Source: Phaeocystidibacter sp965659415 (GTDB lineage Bacteria > Bacteroidota > Bacteroidia > Flavobacteriales > Schleiferiaceae). Taken from it: 30,641 bases of DNA. The stretch lies in contig CBFHVA010000019.1 of assembly GCA_965659415.1 (NCBI GenBank), forward strand, positions 1 through 30,641, in the 5' to 3' direction. Position numbers and translations under genes: made by a program. The notes beneath the pieces are model-generated. The model made no database searches. It saw only the letters and a program-made list of their open reading frames with translations, and was not told the origin of the DNA. Below, piece by piece: positions 1 to 8,908 of this stretch. The number at the start of each line of letters is the position of its first letter. Position 1 is the first letter of the stretch.

Positions 1-7
1 TTTTTTG

Positions 8-81
8 TGACCCCGCAGGGATTCGAACCCCGAACCTCCTGATCCGTAGTCAGGTGCTCTATCCAGTTAAGCTACGGAGCC
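8..81 (-). tRNA. tRNA-Arg (anticodon ACG)
   Basis: The reverse complement folds as a complete cloverleaf. The acceptor strands GGCTCCG and CGGGGTC pair with one G-T pair. The anticodon stem CCTGA/TCAGG encloses the loop CTACGGA, giving anticodon ACG, normally edited to ICG to read CGN arginine codons. The T-arm is CGGGG-TTCGAAT-CCCTG. The discriminator base is A, and the 3' CCA is not encoded because CAAAAA follows. A Bacteroidota-type promoter lies about 60 bases upstream, just beyond the clpS stop codon. Confidence 0.96.
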
Positions 82-143
82 TTTGTATATGTGATCGGCT
101 GTCCAGCCGGTGCTCATAAGCAGGTCTGTTGCTTACGAGGCTG

Positions 144-173
144 CAAATATACGCACGTGAAATATTCTGGCAA
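144..173 (-). promoter_or_regulatory. Predicted promoter of the tRNA-Arg gene
   Basis: On the minus strand TTG (173-171) is followed after 19 bases by TATATTTG (151-144), an exact match to the Bacteroidota -7 consensus TAnnTTTG. Initiation would fall near 137, leaving a leader of about 55 bases before the tRNA. That leader holds two short inverted repeats: CGGCT/AGCCG at 96-109, and TAAGCA (117-122) with TGCTTA (130-135). This is the best promoter match in the window. It sits immediately after the clpS stop, so the tRNA is probably transcribed independently. Confidence 0.55.
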
Positions 174-178
174 GTGCT

Positions 179-478
179 TTAATGAATTTCTGCAGATAAT
201 CCATTTTCAAGTAAAGAACTGCACCGAGGCTCCAGTTCTTTGAAGCTCCCGCTGAGGACTTCACACTTACCTTTGTAGTGCGTAATCATCGCACATTGTT
301 GGGCCTGTTCCTCAGTGTGTTCACAAACCGCGATGAGGCAATCAATGACGTGATCAAAGGTGTTTACTTCGTCGTTGTACAATACAATCACGTTCTCCTT
401 ATCCTCAGCTTCTAATACGTCCACTTGAACCTTCCCCTGCTCTCCAGGTTCAGGATTAAAGGCCAAATCAACTCTCAT
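179..478 (-). CDS. clpS: ATP-dependent Clp protease adaptor ClpS
   Basis: A 99-aa protein matching ClpS, the adaptor that hands N-degron substrates to the Clp unfoldase. The diagnostic stretch is VLYNDEVNTFDHVI, the substrate-pocket region corresponding to the NDD.T motif of other ClpS proteins. It is followed by ITHYKGKCEVLSG, matching the conserved His/Gly region. The frame is open further upstream, but that part would run into the preceding gene. The ATG at 478 gives a normal ClpS length with a short N-terminal tail; an ATG at 496 is the alternative. It is the last gene of a minus-strand series, 58 bases after the large secreted protein. The family call is secure; the exact start is less so. 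Confidence 0.9.
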   Translation of the reverse strand: MRVDLAFNPEPGEQGKVQVDVLEAEDKENVIVLYNDEVNTFDHVIDCLIAVCEHTEEQAQQCAMITHYKGKCEVLSGSFKELEPRCSSLLENGLSAEIH

Positions 479-536
479 CTCTATCACACTTCCCATTCCT
501 TTTTTCAACTCTGCTAACCGTGAATACTGCCCGCGT

Positions 537-3500
537 TTATTCATGCCTGCGCAAGAATAAGTTGACCCTTCCACGACTCGTTTGACTGTACACATACGAT
601 GGTAGGTTATCCTCTCTCTCCAAGCCTCGATCTTCGTTCTCAACTTGTAACAAGATGTCTAACACCTCCCGTTTTGAAGTGAAGAACTGCATGTTATTAC
701 GTTGATACTGGAAGTAATAGTAGTCGTTATCAGGCTCTAAGTAGAGATATAATTCATAACGTCGACGACGTTGTCGGAGTTCAAAAATGCCGTCTACTTT
801 TTTGTTGACTTGTACCTCGCCAATGTGACCAATGCCAATCTCGCCATCGTTCACAAAAGCGCTCATTTCTTCATCCCAAAAGAGCGTCAACTCCGTGAAG
901 TAAATCGTATTCTCCAATTCATCTGGCACCTTCTCTGGAGCACCAAAGTTTTGCACGGCTTCGTAGTACTCTGCCAAGTCTTCTTCATCCTCCCACTGAT
1001 AGCTCATGCCAATTTGGTAAGCCTCGCGGTCTAACCGAACACTTGGAAGCGATTCAGCATTAATCTCGCCGGCAATGGCCTCCATCAATTCCTCACTAAA
1101 GTAGAAGTCATATGCCGCGGTTAAATCCAAAGTCAGTAAATCACTGCGCAAGTCGTGTTCAGCAGTGCCGTAGGCATCCAAGGTCACACGACCCAAATCA
1201 TTCGATAAAGTGATTTTGCCCTTGCCAGTCATTACACAATCGCGGTTGTTAAATGCCACGTAGTTCACAGGTTTGGATTCGTCCTGTAAACGCGTACGCG
1301 TGGTAATCACATAACTGTTCAAGGTTTTGTCGTAGAACAACACACCCGTGGCAGAAATGATTTCCTTGTCCACGCGCGAGGCATCTTTATTCAGGAATCC
1401 GGTATAAATACTCGTGCTATCAGGAGCTAAGTAGATGCCATTGAACACATCATCCTGTCGCGTTCGCGGATTATCTTCTGGTAGATCAATGACGATGTTT
1501 TTCGGGTCAACCTCGCTTTCAAAGGCAAACCAATCCGTTTCCAAGTTGTCGCAGGTGTGCTGAATCAACAAGTATCCGTCATAGGTCAAGAGTCGTTCAG
1601 GAGCTCTTAAATTCACCTTTCCGTAATAGCCAAAGAAGGAGCTCAAATAGAATCCATCTTCCCTGTCCACATTGGCGAATCCTACCGTAGTACCTCCCGT
1701 ATCTACGCGAATTTGTTCGAAGTAAAGCGGCCATGCCGTACCATCCTCATCCAAGTACTCATATTCGGCGTTCCCGTTATAACGGTTTCTGCCGTGTACT
1801 TTGAATTTCCCGTTGTAAAAGTTGTGATGCTTCAAATATCGATTGGCCGTTAAACGCGCATTGTCCAATCGCCTCATATCCGCCTCTGGATCAATAGCCA
1901 CATATCCACTGTCCGGAAAAATTCTCGAATCCGCCACGTCCATATGTGGAACCTCAAAGGCTTCCAATAAACTTGGCTCCAAGGCAAACTTGGCAGACAT
2001 CGCATCAAAATGGAGGGAATCCTGTCTACGATGCGTGCTCACCATCGGACTCAAACCACCACCGATGTGATCTACCTCAATCGTCTTGGCCTGTATGTCC
2101 CATTCGGCATGATCCATCCAGGTGATGTACTCATTAGTCGTGAATTCCATGTAGGTTTCACCGTTGTTCAAGGTAAAGTCGCCCGACATCAAATTGAAAT
2201 CAACCTCACCATACGCATCGTTCATCCTGAAGGCCCAATCCGAAGCAGCATCTTTTCGCACCTTAAAATTCAGGCTCTCCGCCTCAAACGACCGGTTGTA
2301 GAAGGTGTAATTCCTCGATCGGGTTTGCGCATCGAGGAAATCTAAAGTGGCATTCCCGCCCATGTCATAAGCCCCATAGGCTATGGTCCCTTTGGCCGTC
2401 ATATTCACGTCCGACTGATACATTCGAATCGGCTCGGAGGTAGAAGATGCGAACAGCACATCTTCGTAGGGTCGCCAATTGATATCCAGATATTCACCTT
2501 CTGCGGGTGGAGTGCTCACTTGTCCAATGCGCTCTTCTGCAACATAGGTATCGGCCAAACCATTGGTACTATCTGGGAAGAACGTAAATGCTTGTCCTAC
2601 CGCCGTACTCGTGATGTAGGTGACAGTACCTGTACCCACTAAACCATCATTTGACAGTTGCAAATCATTGTAAAAGCGCCCTTTTCCTCCGTAAGCCGGC
2701 AAACCTTCCATAGGTGTAGAAGTCTTGAACCCGAGGGAGTAGTCCTCTTGAACTCGCACTTCTTGTGGCATATCTGGAAAAATTCCAGCCGACACAAATA
2801 CACCAGCGAATTTAAGTCCTTCCGTAGAGGTGTTATCCAGGGAATCAATCTCAAACGGCTCTAACTCGACAAAAAATTTCTCTCTATCGTACACACCATC
2901 ATAAATGCTTCTTCTATCGTAATACACGTAACTACCGGTGCCCGATTTGAAAATGGGGTAATCGTGATACTGAACCTTACCTGATTTATTATTCGGTTTA
3001 TCAATCAACAACTCACCATTGATATCCTGAAGGGTATTCTTCACGTTCACCAATCGCGGTCGTGAGCCTGGCATTCGCGTACCATCACTGAATTCCTCCA
3101 CGGCAAATCGCATGGAATCAATGTCGGGCATACTGATGCGGAACATGTCGTAATCAAAAAAGTGATTCTGCCCCCAATAATTAAATCGTCCCGCCTGAAT
3201 TCTGCCGGCAAAGTCAAAGTCCATGCCCTCGTGCATCGTGATCTTCCTTTCGGCAGGGAACAAGGCAACTTCCTGACTATCAGAAACAGCGATTGCGCGA
3301 ATCCCCACGATTTCCATGTCGTCATTCAAAAGGGAAATCTTGGCATTTGCTCCTCTCCCCACTTCAGAAACGAATCGAATTACGTCGTAATCACGGCGGT
3401 TTTCGGAATTGTTGATGTAATCAAAAAGCTTGTCATTGAAGCTCACCATCTTGGAATTGGGGTCGTAGTTCACAAAGCCTTGAATAGACATATTGAGCAA

Positions 3501-4976
3501 GAAACGCTCAGCATGAATCTGGTCCATTCGCATCATAGTGGCCACAGTTTCCAGATGCTGTTCAACGGTATCTCTTGAAAGCGCTACCGCTCGGAGCTCG
3601 TAAAGTGGGTTCTTTCTACTCAATCCGGTGAGGGCGTCAAATCGTTCTTGTCGGTAATACTCCTGCGATTCAAACACCATGGTGTTCTCGGTTCCGCCCA
3701 CAATATTTTGAAGATACACTTGCGGACTGGTCATGTTCCAAACCACCTGCTCAAGATAAATATCCACATTGTGATAGGTATCGATGTAAGGTGTCATACT
3801 CAAACCTTCATCGGTACGGGTAAGCGTGAGCGTGGCATGTTCAATGTCGTATTTCATTCCACTTTTTGGGTGATACAAACTATCGTCTTCACCCAAAGCA
3901 ATGGCCACACGCACCCCTTGTCCTCTAATTTCAGTGGTGTTGAGCTGAAAGCGTTCAGAACGAACTTTTACGAGATATTCATTATCGTACTTAAATCGAA
4001 GCTCGGCTTGTCTTGGCAAATTATCAGAGGCATAAAACCGATTCCCCGCTACAGAAAAACCTCCGGAATAATCAACCCCGGGAACAAAATCAGAAACCAC
4101 CACTCGCTCATAAGAATTAAATTGAGGATAGCTCACCACTCTTTCTCCCACTTCCAAAGTCATTCTCTCCTCAAACGATCCAAAAATCGGTTCTGTGATA
4201 TAAATCAAACTAAACAGCTGAACCGAATCAGCTTCATAGTAGGTCTTGGATAGATCTATATTGTAGTTCTGTAATTCTGCATAAACAGTGTCACGGGATA
4301 GGCCTGCACGGTTCCAGAACACGAGCCCGCCTTCCCCTACAAACTTGGATTCTAAAATGTCATAAATCCCTGATGTCGTTTCGATAAGCGTACTATCAGC
4401 GCCGAAATACCCATATAAATCGATATCCTGGTAATGCATGTAGGGCTTCTCATCGAAAACGAATTGTGCCTCACCTAGGAAGTATTTCCAAGTAACCTTG
4501 CGGTCAGTATAAATAAGTTCTGCTTTAAAGGTATTGGACAAATTCTCTAGATAGGAGACTATGGCCCGATTGGACGCTCGCCGAGACCAATCACCTGTGG
4601 CGGTGCTCCAGGTAACAAACAAGTCAGGGTCTTCTTCATAGTGGAAGTGTTCAATCACCTCTAAGAACTGCGTCCATGAGGCATAACCCGAAACGCGTTT
4701 CCTCAAAAAGCTATTGGCCATGGCGTAAATCCCAGGTCTGGCATTCTCATCTAAGCCTGTCCACACAGGCAGGAAGCGTCCAAGAACGGATTCCACAGAA
4801 TCGGATTCCACATCATCCATATCACCAAAGAAGGTGGTAAGTTCGTCATAGAACGCTTGAGGTTCTGTAGAAAAAGAGCGGATCTGACCGAAGCTCTGAA
4901 CGGATCCCAGAAAAATTAGAAACGTGACGTTGAGGAGGAGTCGCGTAATCTTATGCATATGATGTCTTTCAGTCAT
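537..4976 (-). CDS. Very large secreted protein of unknown function (1479 aa)
   Basis: I do not recognise this protein. It begins with a clear signal peptide (hydrophobic LLLNVTFLIFLGSV, cleavage probably after SFGQ), so it is exported to the periplasm or beyond. No further membrane helix is evident. The rest is long, acidic, aromatic-rich and looks beta-rich, with short G-x-G and Y/F-x-F strand-like segments and only two cysteines in the parts I read, both in the C-terminal third. No catalytic motif or C-terminal sorting domain was seen. The ATG at 4976 overlaps the prmA stop by 8 bases. An in-frame ATG at 4958 leaves the signal peptide with a shorter n-region and may be the real start. It lies between prmA and clpS, probably co-transcribed. 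An outer-membrane or envelope structural role is only a guess. Confidence 0.85.
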   Translation of the reverse strand: MTERHHMHKITRLLLNVTFLIFLGSVQSFGQIRSFSTEPQAFYDELTTFFGDMDDVESDSVESVLGRFLPVWTGLDENARPGIYAMANSFLRKRVSGYASWTQFLEVIEHFHYEEDPDLFVTWSTATGDWSRRASNRAIVSYLENLSNTFKAELIYTDRKVTWKYFLGEAQFVFDEKPYMHYQDIDLYGYFGADSTLIETTSGIYDILESKFVGEGGLVFWNRAGLSRDTVYAELQNYNIDLSKTYYEADSVQLFSLIYITEPIFGSFEERMTLEVGERVVSYPQFNSYERVVVSDFVPGVDYSGGFSVAGNRFYASDNLPRQAELRFKYDNEYLVKVRSERFQLNTTEIRGQGVRVAIALGEDDSLYHPKSGMKYDIEHATLTLTRTDEGLSMTPYIDTYHNVDIYLEQVVWNMTSPQVYLQNIVGGTENTMVFESQEYYRQERFDALTGLSRKNPLYELRAVALSRDTVEQHLETVATMMRMDQIHAERFLLNMSIQGFVNYDPNSKMVSFNDKLFDYINNSENRRDYDVIRFVSEVGRGANAKISLLNDDMEIVGIRAIAVSDSQEVALFPAERKITMHEGMDFDFAGRIQAGRFNYWGQNHFFDYDMFRISMPDIDSMRFAVEEFSDGTRMPGSRPRLVNVKNTLQDINGELLIDKPNNKSGKVQYHDYPIFKSGTGSYVYYDRRSIYDGVYDREKFFVELEPFEIDSLDNTSTEGLKFAGVFVSAGIFPDMPQEVRVQEDYSLGFKTSTPMEGLPAYGGKGRFYNDLQLSNDGLVGTGTVTYITSTAVGQAFTFFPDSTNGLADTYVAEERIGQVSTPPAEGEYLDINWRPYEDVLFASSTSEPIRMYQSDVNMTAKGTIAYGAYDMGGNATLDFLDAQTRSRNYTFYNRSFEAESLNFKVRKDAASDWAFRMNDAYGEVDFNLMSGDFTLNNGETYMEFTTNEYITWMDHAEWDIQAKTIEVDHIGGGLSPMVSTHRRQDSLHFDAMSAKFALEPSLLEAFEVPHMDVADSRIFPDSGYVAIDPEADMRRLDNARLTANRYLKHHNFYNGKFKVHGRNRYNGNAEYEYLDEDGTAWPLYFEQIRVDTGGTTVGFANVDREDGFYLSSFFGYYGKVNLRAPERLLTYDGYLLIQHTCDNLETDWFAFESEVDPKNIVIDLPEDNPRTRQDDVFNGIYLAPDSTSIYTGFLNKDASRVDKEIISATGVLFYDKTLNSYVITTRTRLQDESKPVNYVAFNNRDCVMTGKGKITLSNDLGRVTLDAYGTAEHDLRSDLLTLDLTAAYDFYFSEELMEAIAGEINAESLPSVRLDREAYQIGMSYQWEDEEDLAEYYEAVQNFGAPEKVPDELENTIYFTELTLFWDEEMSAFVNDGEIGIGHIGEVQVNKKVDGIFELRQRRRRYELYLYLEPDNDYYYFQYQRNNMQFFTSKREVLDILLQVENEDRGLEREDNLPSYVYSQTSRGRVNLFLRRHE

Positions 4977-5802
4977 TGTTCCATATCAACGCAGCCCAAC
5001 TATCTTTCGTTTTCACTTGCTCGGGTTTCATGCCTAATTCAATACCCGCTTGTTCGAGCACAGGCACATCACTCTCATAAAAGCCACTCAACAATAGAGT
5101 CCCATTCGGACGAAGGACGGAAACGTATCGATTCAAATCGTTCAGGAGAATATTCCTATTGATATTGGCGATAATCACGTCAAAGGTCCGCTCCCCAAGC
5201 AGGTCAACATCTCCTTCAAAAATGGCGATGTCGTCAAAGCCATTTCTAGTGGCATTCTCCACGCTATTCTCAGCAGCCCAAGTTTCAATATCGATTCCCT
5301 CCGTATACGCTGCACCTCTCATTTTAGCTAGGATGGCCAAAACTGCCGTTCCACACCCCATATCGAGCACATCCTTCCCTTGCAAATCTAAATCGAGCAA
5401 ATACTGACACATCAACCAAGTGGTTTGATGATGTCCAGTACCAAAGCTCATCTTGGGTTCAATGATAATCTCATATTCGAATTTATCCGCTAAGCTATCG
5501 TGAAAGGGGGCACAAATTCGAAGTCGGTTTCCTACGTTGATCGGTTCGAAGTTCTTCTCCCACTCCGCATTCCAATTTTGCTGAGCAATCTCCTCAGTTT
5601 CCCAGCTTAATTCTGCTACAGCTGATGTCATGGGGAATTGAGCATTCTCAATCGGCCTAAACGCATCTTCAGGGATGAAAGCATCAATACCCTGATCGGT
5701 ATCCACAGCACTTTCTACTGCTAATTCATCCAGCTCCGCGTAAAGAATATCACGACCTGGTTCAAGTGGGGTAATTCGGAAACTAACCTTTACGTAGTTC
5801 AT
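4969..5802 (-). CDS. prmA: Ribosomal protein L11 methyltransferase
   Basis: A 277-aa protein; PrmA trimethylates lysines and the N-terminus of ribosomal protein L11 using S-adenosylmethionine. The order of motifs fits the family: an N-terminal substrate-recognition domain, MSFGTGHHQTT (about 118-128), SAM-binding motif I VLDMGCGTAVLA (about 145-156), and IIANINRNIL (about 210-219), the NPPY-like position that reads N-I-N in PrmA. The length is normal. Its ATG overlaps the tpiA stop in a 4-base ATGA, so translation is probably coupled. The prmA-tpiA pairing recurs in Flavobacteriia. Confidence 0.95.
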   Translation of the reverse strand: MNYVKVSFRITPLEPGRDILYAELDELAVESAVDTDQGIDAFIPEDAFRPIENAQFPMTSAVAELSWETEEIAQQNWNAEWEKNFEPINVGNRLRICAPFHDSLADKFEYEIIIEPKMSFGTGHHQTTWLMCQYLLDLDLQGKDVLDMGCGTAVLAILAKMRGAAYTEGIDIETWAAENSVENATRNGFDDIAIFEGDVDLLGERTFDVIIANINRNILLNDLNRYVSVLRPNGTLLLSGFYESDVPVLEQAGIELGMKPEQVKTKDSWAALIWNND

Positions 5803-6590
5803 ACCGCTTTCAATCCACCTTTGGCGGTAGACATCGAATGAACAATTCCGACGAAATCATCGGCAGAGAGAGAAGCTCCACCCACCAAGCCTCCATCTAC
5901 GTCGAGCTGACTAAAGATTTCGCGCGCATTGGACGGTTTTACAGATCCTCCGTACAGGATAGATATTTCATTGGCTACCTCGTTGCCATATTTGCTAGCG
6001 ATATGTCGGCGTATGGCCAAATGCATTTCTTGCGCTTGCTCTGGAGAAGCAGTTTCTCCCGTTCCTATGGCCCAAACCGGTTCGTAGGCAACAATTACAT
6101 TCTTCATTTGCTCGGCAGTCAAATGAAAGAGGGCATTTTCTAGTTGTTCGGTAACTACCTTTTCATGTTCATTGGCCTTTCGCTGTTCGAGGATTTCTCC
6201 GCAACAAAAGATAGGAAGCAACGAATGGCGAAGTGCGGCATCTACTTTCTTGGCCAGTAGCGCATCGTCTTCATTGAAATATGCTCGGCGCTCGGAGTGA
6301 CCAATAATCACTGCATCAATATTGAGGTCAGAAATCATCGCAGCCGAGATTTCACCTGTGTAGGCCCCACCATCTTCATGATGACAGTTTTGTGCCGCAA
6401 CAGCAACTGACGTCTCCTCCCAAACATGATCAATCACATCAATCAAATGCGTGAAAGGTGGAGCTACAATCACTCGTGTATCTTTCTGTAAATCAGGCTT
6501 GAGTTTCTCGAGTATATCTACAACCAAGTTGACACCATCCGAAGGCACGGTGTTCATTTTCCAGTTTCCGGCAACAATCTTCGCTCTCAT
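5799..6590 (-). CDS. tpiA: Triosephosphate isomerase
   Basis: A 263-aa cytosolic glycolytic enzyme interconverting dihydroxyacetone phosphate and glyceraldehyde 3-phosphate. All active-site signatures are present: AGNWKMN with catalytic Lys11, IGHSERR with His98, AYEPVWAIGTG with Glu170, and the phosphate-binding ILYGGSVKPSN. Length and motif spacing are typical, so it should be active. It follows the orphan permease after 89 bases, a gap large enough for its own promoter (TAAATTCG at 6618-6611 on the minus strand resembles a -7 element), and overlaps prmA by 4 bases. Confidence 0.97.
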   Translation of the reverse strand: MRAKIVAGNWKMNTVPSDGVNLVVDILEKLKPDLQKDTRVIVAPPFTHLIDVIDHVWEETSVAVAAQNCHHEDGGAYTGEISAAMISDLNIDAVIIGHSERRAYFNEDDALLAKKVDAALRHSLLPIFCCGEILEQRKANEHEKVVTEQLENALFHLTAEQMKNVIVAYEPVWAIGTGETASPEQAQEMHLAIRRHIASKYGNEVANEISILYGGSVKPSNAREIFSQLDVDGGLVGGASLSADDFVGIVHSMSTAKGGLKAV

Positions 6591-6610
6591 ATGCTAAATA
6601 CTTAATGAAG

Positions 6611-6618
6611 CGAATTTA
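6611..6618 (-). promoter_or_regulatory. Possible -7 promoter element before tpiA
   Basis: TAAATTCG matches TAnnTTTG with one change and lies 20 bases before the tpiA ATG, inside the largest gap (89 bases) of this minus-strand gene series. I see no TTG at the right distance upstream, so the support is weak. The same gap contains an AT-rich 6-bp hairpin (6662-6677) just after the permease stop. Confidence 0.25.
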
Positions 6619-6679
6619 GGCCATCTCTTCTGAAATTTTGAAATCTCAGAACACGGATTCCAAAGTTTTAGAACTTTAA

Positions 6680-7756
6680 CTATCGAATCCGAGGATCGAG
6701 CCATTTATAGAGGACATCAACGAAAATGTTGATTACGACAAAGATGCTCGCGATGGTAAGAACTGCGCCCATGACGATGGGAAGATCTTTTTGATTGAGC
6801 GCTTCAACTATCTGCTTTCCCAAGCCATTCCATCCGAAGATATACTCCACAAAAACAGCACCGGCTAACATACTTGCAAGCCAGCCCGATACAGCTGTAA
6901 CTACAGGGTTTAGACTATTCCGTAGCACGTGTCTTCTCACCACCTCAAAAGTAGATAATCCTTTAGCCCTAGCCGTTCTTACGTAATCTTGCCCTAGCGT
7001 TTCCAATACGCTGCTTCGCGTGAGTTGGATAATCACTCCGAGCGGACGGATACCCAAAGTTAAAGCTGGAAGAATCAAATTATCCAAGGCTAAATAACGC
7101 CCCATCCCGTAATCATCCACCTCGTACAAGCTGCCCGTCATGCTTAAGCCAGTCCATTCAGACCATACAAATCCGAACAACCATGCTATCAAAATAGCGG
7201 AGAAGAATGAGGGCAATGACATACCCATCGTTCCTGCGACCGTCCAGAAACGGTCAAACGCTGAATCTTTATTTAAGGCAGAAATGATGCCTATAGCAAT
7301 CCCCAGAAATACGGCTATGAGAATACTCGCGATAGCCAAAATGGCCGTGTTGGGAAGTGTTTCACCTATCACGTCAGCTACCTCGCGACCTTGTTGTTGC
7401 AATGATTCACGCAGATAGGGCCGTTTCAGAAACAGCTCTCCCGCTCCTAAATCTACAAGCGGCACACCCTGATAACCATGATTCTCAATATGCGTGTAAT
7501 GCTCTATCTCTTCGCTGTGCCAACTGAGTGGCGAAAGATCGTTTAGATAGTATGCATACTGAGTTAAGATGGGTTGATCAAATCCATACTTCGCTCGAAT
7601 GGCTGCCAATACTTCAGGGTCTTCCCTTTGATCGAGCATCATGCGAGCTGGATCGCCAGAGAGCACATTAAACAAAACAAACACCAAAGTCGCGACGCCA
7701 ATTAAGACGCCCACTCCCTGCGTTATTTTGCCCACGAAACTACGGATGTGATGCAT
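6680..7756 (-). CDS. DppB/OppB-type ABC transporter permease, without partner genes here
   Basis: A 358-aa integral membrane protein of the peptide/nickel-type ABC permease family. The N-terminal helix ends in the DppB-like LFNVLSGDPARMMLD. After a periplasmic stretch of about 100 residues, longer than usual, come further helices and the ATPase-contacting EAA region DYVRTARAKGLS (about 257-268) with VVRRHVLRNSLNP. The C-terminal helix ends WLDPRIR, typical of the family. DppC, ATPase and substrate-binding genes would be expected beside it but are absent from the window. Its ATG overlaps the end of the upstream BT_3928-type gene by 17 bases, so it is co-transcribed with it. Substrate unknown. 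Confidence 0.88.
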   Translation of the reverse strand: MHHIRSFVGKITQGVGVLIGVATLVFVLFNVLSGDPARMMLDQREDPEVLAAIRAKYGFDQPILTQYAYYLNDLSPLSWHSEEIEHYTHIENHGYQGVPLVDLGAGELFLKRPYLRESLQQQGREVADVIGETLPNTAILAIASILIAVFLGIAIGIISALNKDSAFDRFWTVAGTMGMSLPSFFSAILIAWLFGFVWSEWTGLSMTGSLYEVDDYGMGRYLALDNLILPALTLGIRPLGVIIQLTRSSVLETLGQDYVRTARAKGLSTFEVVRRHVLRNSLNPVVTAVSGWLASMLAGAVFVEYIFGWNGLGKQIVEALNQKDLPIVMGAVLTIASIFVVINIFVDVLYKWLDPRIR

Positions 7757-8894
7757 AGAGTTCGTTCAACTCCTCTACAGAAGGGATGTCGTTCCAATGC
7801 CATTTTCCAAGAATTACTCCATTGGATAGGGCCACTATGCCCGGGTTGCTGCGAACTACCGTTTTTATAGCCGTACCATCGCCATTGGTAAAATCTATAG
7901 GAACCTGATGCTCGTGCTTAGATTGTTCAACCACCTCATAGCTAGAGCTCGTCCAACCAACAATCGAATAGCCCGCCTCTTCAGTGGACCACGCCCACTC
8001 CCCCAGAGTCGTTAACCCTTCCGCGGAAGCCTGGTCCATTTCATAAGAGAGCACCAAAATCATCTTCTCTTGAGCAAGCACCCAATCAGTGATATCACCG
8101 GTATCCGATTCTAAGGCAAAATCGTGAATTGGCGGTTCATAACCTTCCGATATCTGAAGATTCTCTGTAAGGTCTTGAAGCAGGGTCCATTCTGACTTCT
8201 CCCACCAACCTTCGTCAATGTACTGCTTGTCGTTCACTACCACCCTTTCACCCGATTCATTCTCAAGTGTAAAGAGTATCTCAAATGTCGGTGGTTCGAG
8301 CCCTAGTTCTTCGGCCGACTTCATCCCTTCCGAAATGTCTGTTCCGATCTTATAGGCTCTAAAATCGACCATGGGTAGGTGATTCAGTACGTGATTGCTC
8401 ATCCAAATGCAGAATATTACCGCTACACCGGTAATTCCGATGGCCGCCTTCTTCGTTGCGATGGGCTGTATGTACTTCTGATTGAAGAACAGGAAACCGA
8501 TCAGAATCAACAGAATAATATCCTTCCCAAACGACTGCCAAGGGTCGAGCGGAATGGCATCCCCGAAGCAACCACAATCTGTAACCTTATTAAAGTAAGC
8601 CGAGTAAAAGGTGAGGAAGGTGAAGAACACAATCATCAACAGCAGCAAGCGAACGGTAAGTTTTTGCCAAATGCCCAAGAGCAATGTGAAACCTAAGATG
8701 ATCTCAGCAATACAGATGACCACGGCCATCCCAACTGCGAATGGTATAAGAAACGGCAAACCGAGCACTCCATCCGAGAAATACTCTTCGAGTTTGAATC
8801 CAAATCCCATGGGGTCGTTGAGTTTAACCCAACCTGAAAAAATGAAAAGTGCGCCTACAATGATGCGGGCAAAATGTGTGAGTATCTTTCCCAT
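7740..8894 (-). CDS. BT_3928-type DoxX/MauE membrane protein with thioredoxin-like tail
   Basis: A 384-aa protein in two parts. Residues 1-160 form a four-helix DoxX/MauE-type membrane domain, opening with FARIIVGALFIFSGWVKL and carrying DCGCFGD at 106-112, a redox-type cysteine pair typical of this Bacteroidota family. A fifth helix follows near 150-165. Residues 240-384 look like a thioredoxin fold (strand LVLSYEM, later RSNPGIVALSNG resembling the cis-proline strand), but no CxxC is present. Some MauE and DoxX relatives act in disulfide or quinone-linked redox chemistry; that role here is inference. It lies 14 bases after the DUF1599 gene and overlaps the permease. Confidence 0.85.
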   Translation of the reverse strand: MGKILTHFARIIVGALFIFSGWVKLNDPMGFGFKLEEYFSDGVLGLPFLIPFAVGMAVVICIAEIILGFTLLLGIWQKLTVRLLLLMIVFFTFLTFYSAYFNKVTDCGCFGDAIPLDPWQSFGKDIILLILIGFLFFNQKYIQPIATKKAAIGITGVAVIFCIWMSNHVLNHLPMVDFRAYKIGTDISEGMKSAEELGLEPPTFEILFTLENESGERVVVNDKQYIDEGWWEKSEWTLLQDLTENLQISEGYEPPIHDFALESDTGDITDWVLAQEKMILVLSYEMDQASAEGLTTLGEWAWSTEEAGYSIVGWTSSSYEVVEQSKHEHQVPIDFTNGDGTAIKTVVRSNPGIVALSNGVILGKWHWNDIPSVEELNELYASHP

Positions 8895-8908
8895 TCTATT
8901 TTTTTATA

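Noticed and set aside
96..135. Hairpins between clpS and tRNA-Arg as a terminator
   Set aside because: The stems are only 5-6 bp and no T-tract follows on the minus strand.
479..643. N-terminal extension of ClpS
   Set aside because: It would overlap the preceding gene by about 107 bases and exceed the usual ClpS length; in-frame ATGs at 478 or 496 serve better.
3162..4253. Long open frames on the plus strand opposite the 1479-aa gene
   Set aside because: They lie wholly within a well-supported signal-peptide protein, have no family resemblance and fit antisense shadows.
6629..6677. Terminator after the orphan permease
   Set aside because: Only short AT-rich or mismatched hairpins are present, without a clear T-run.
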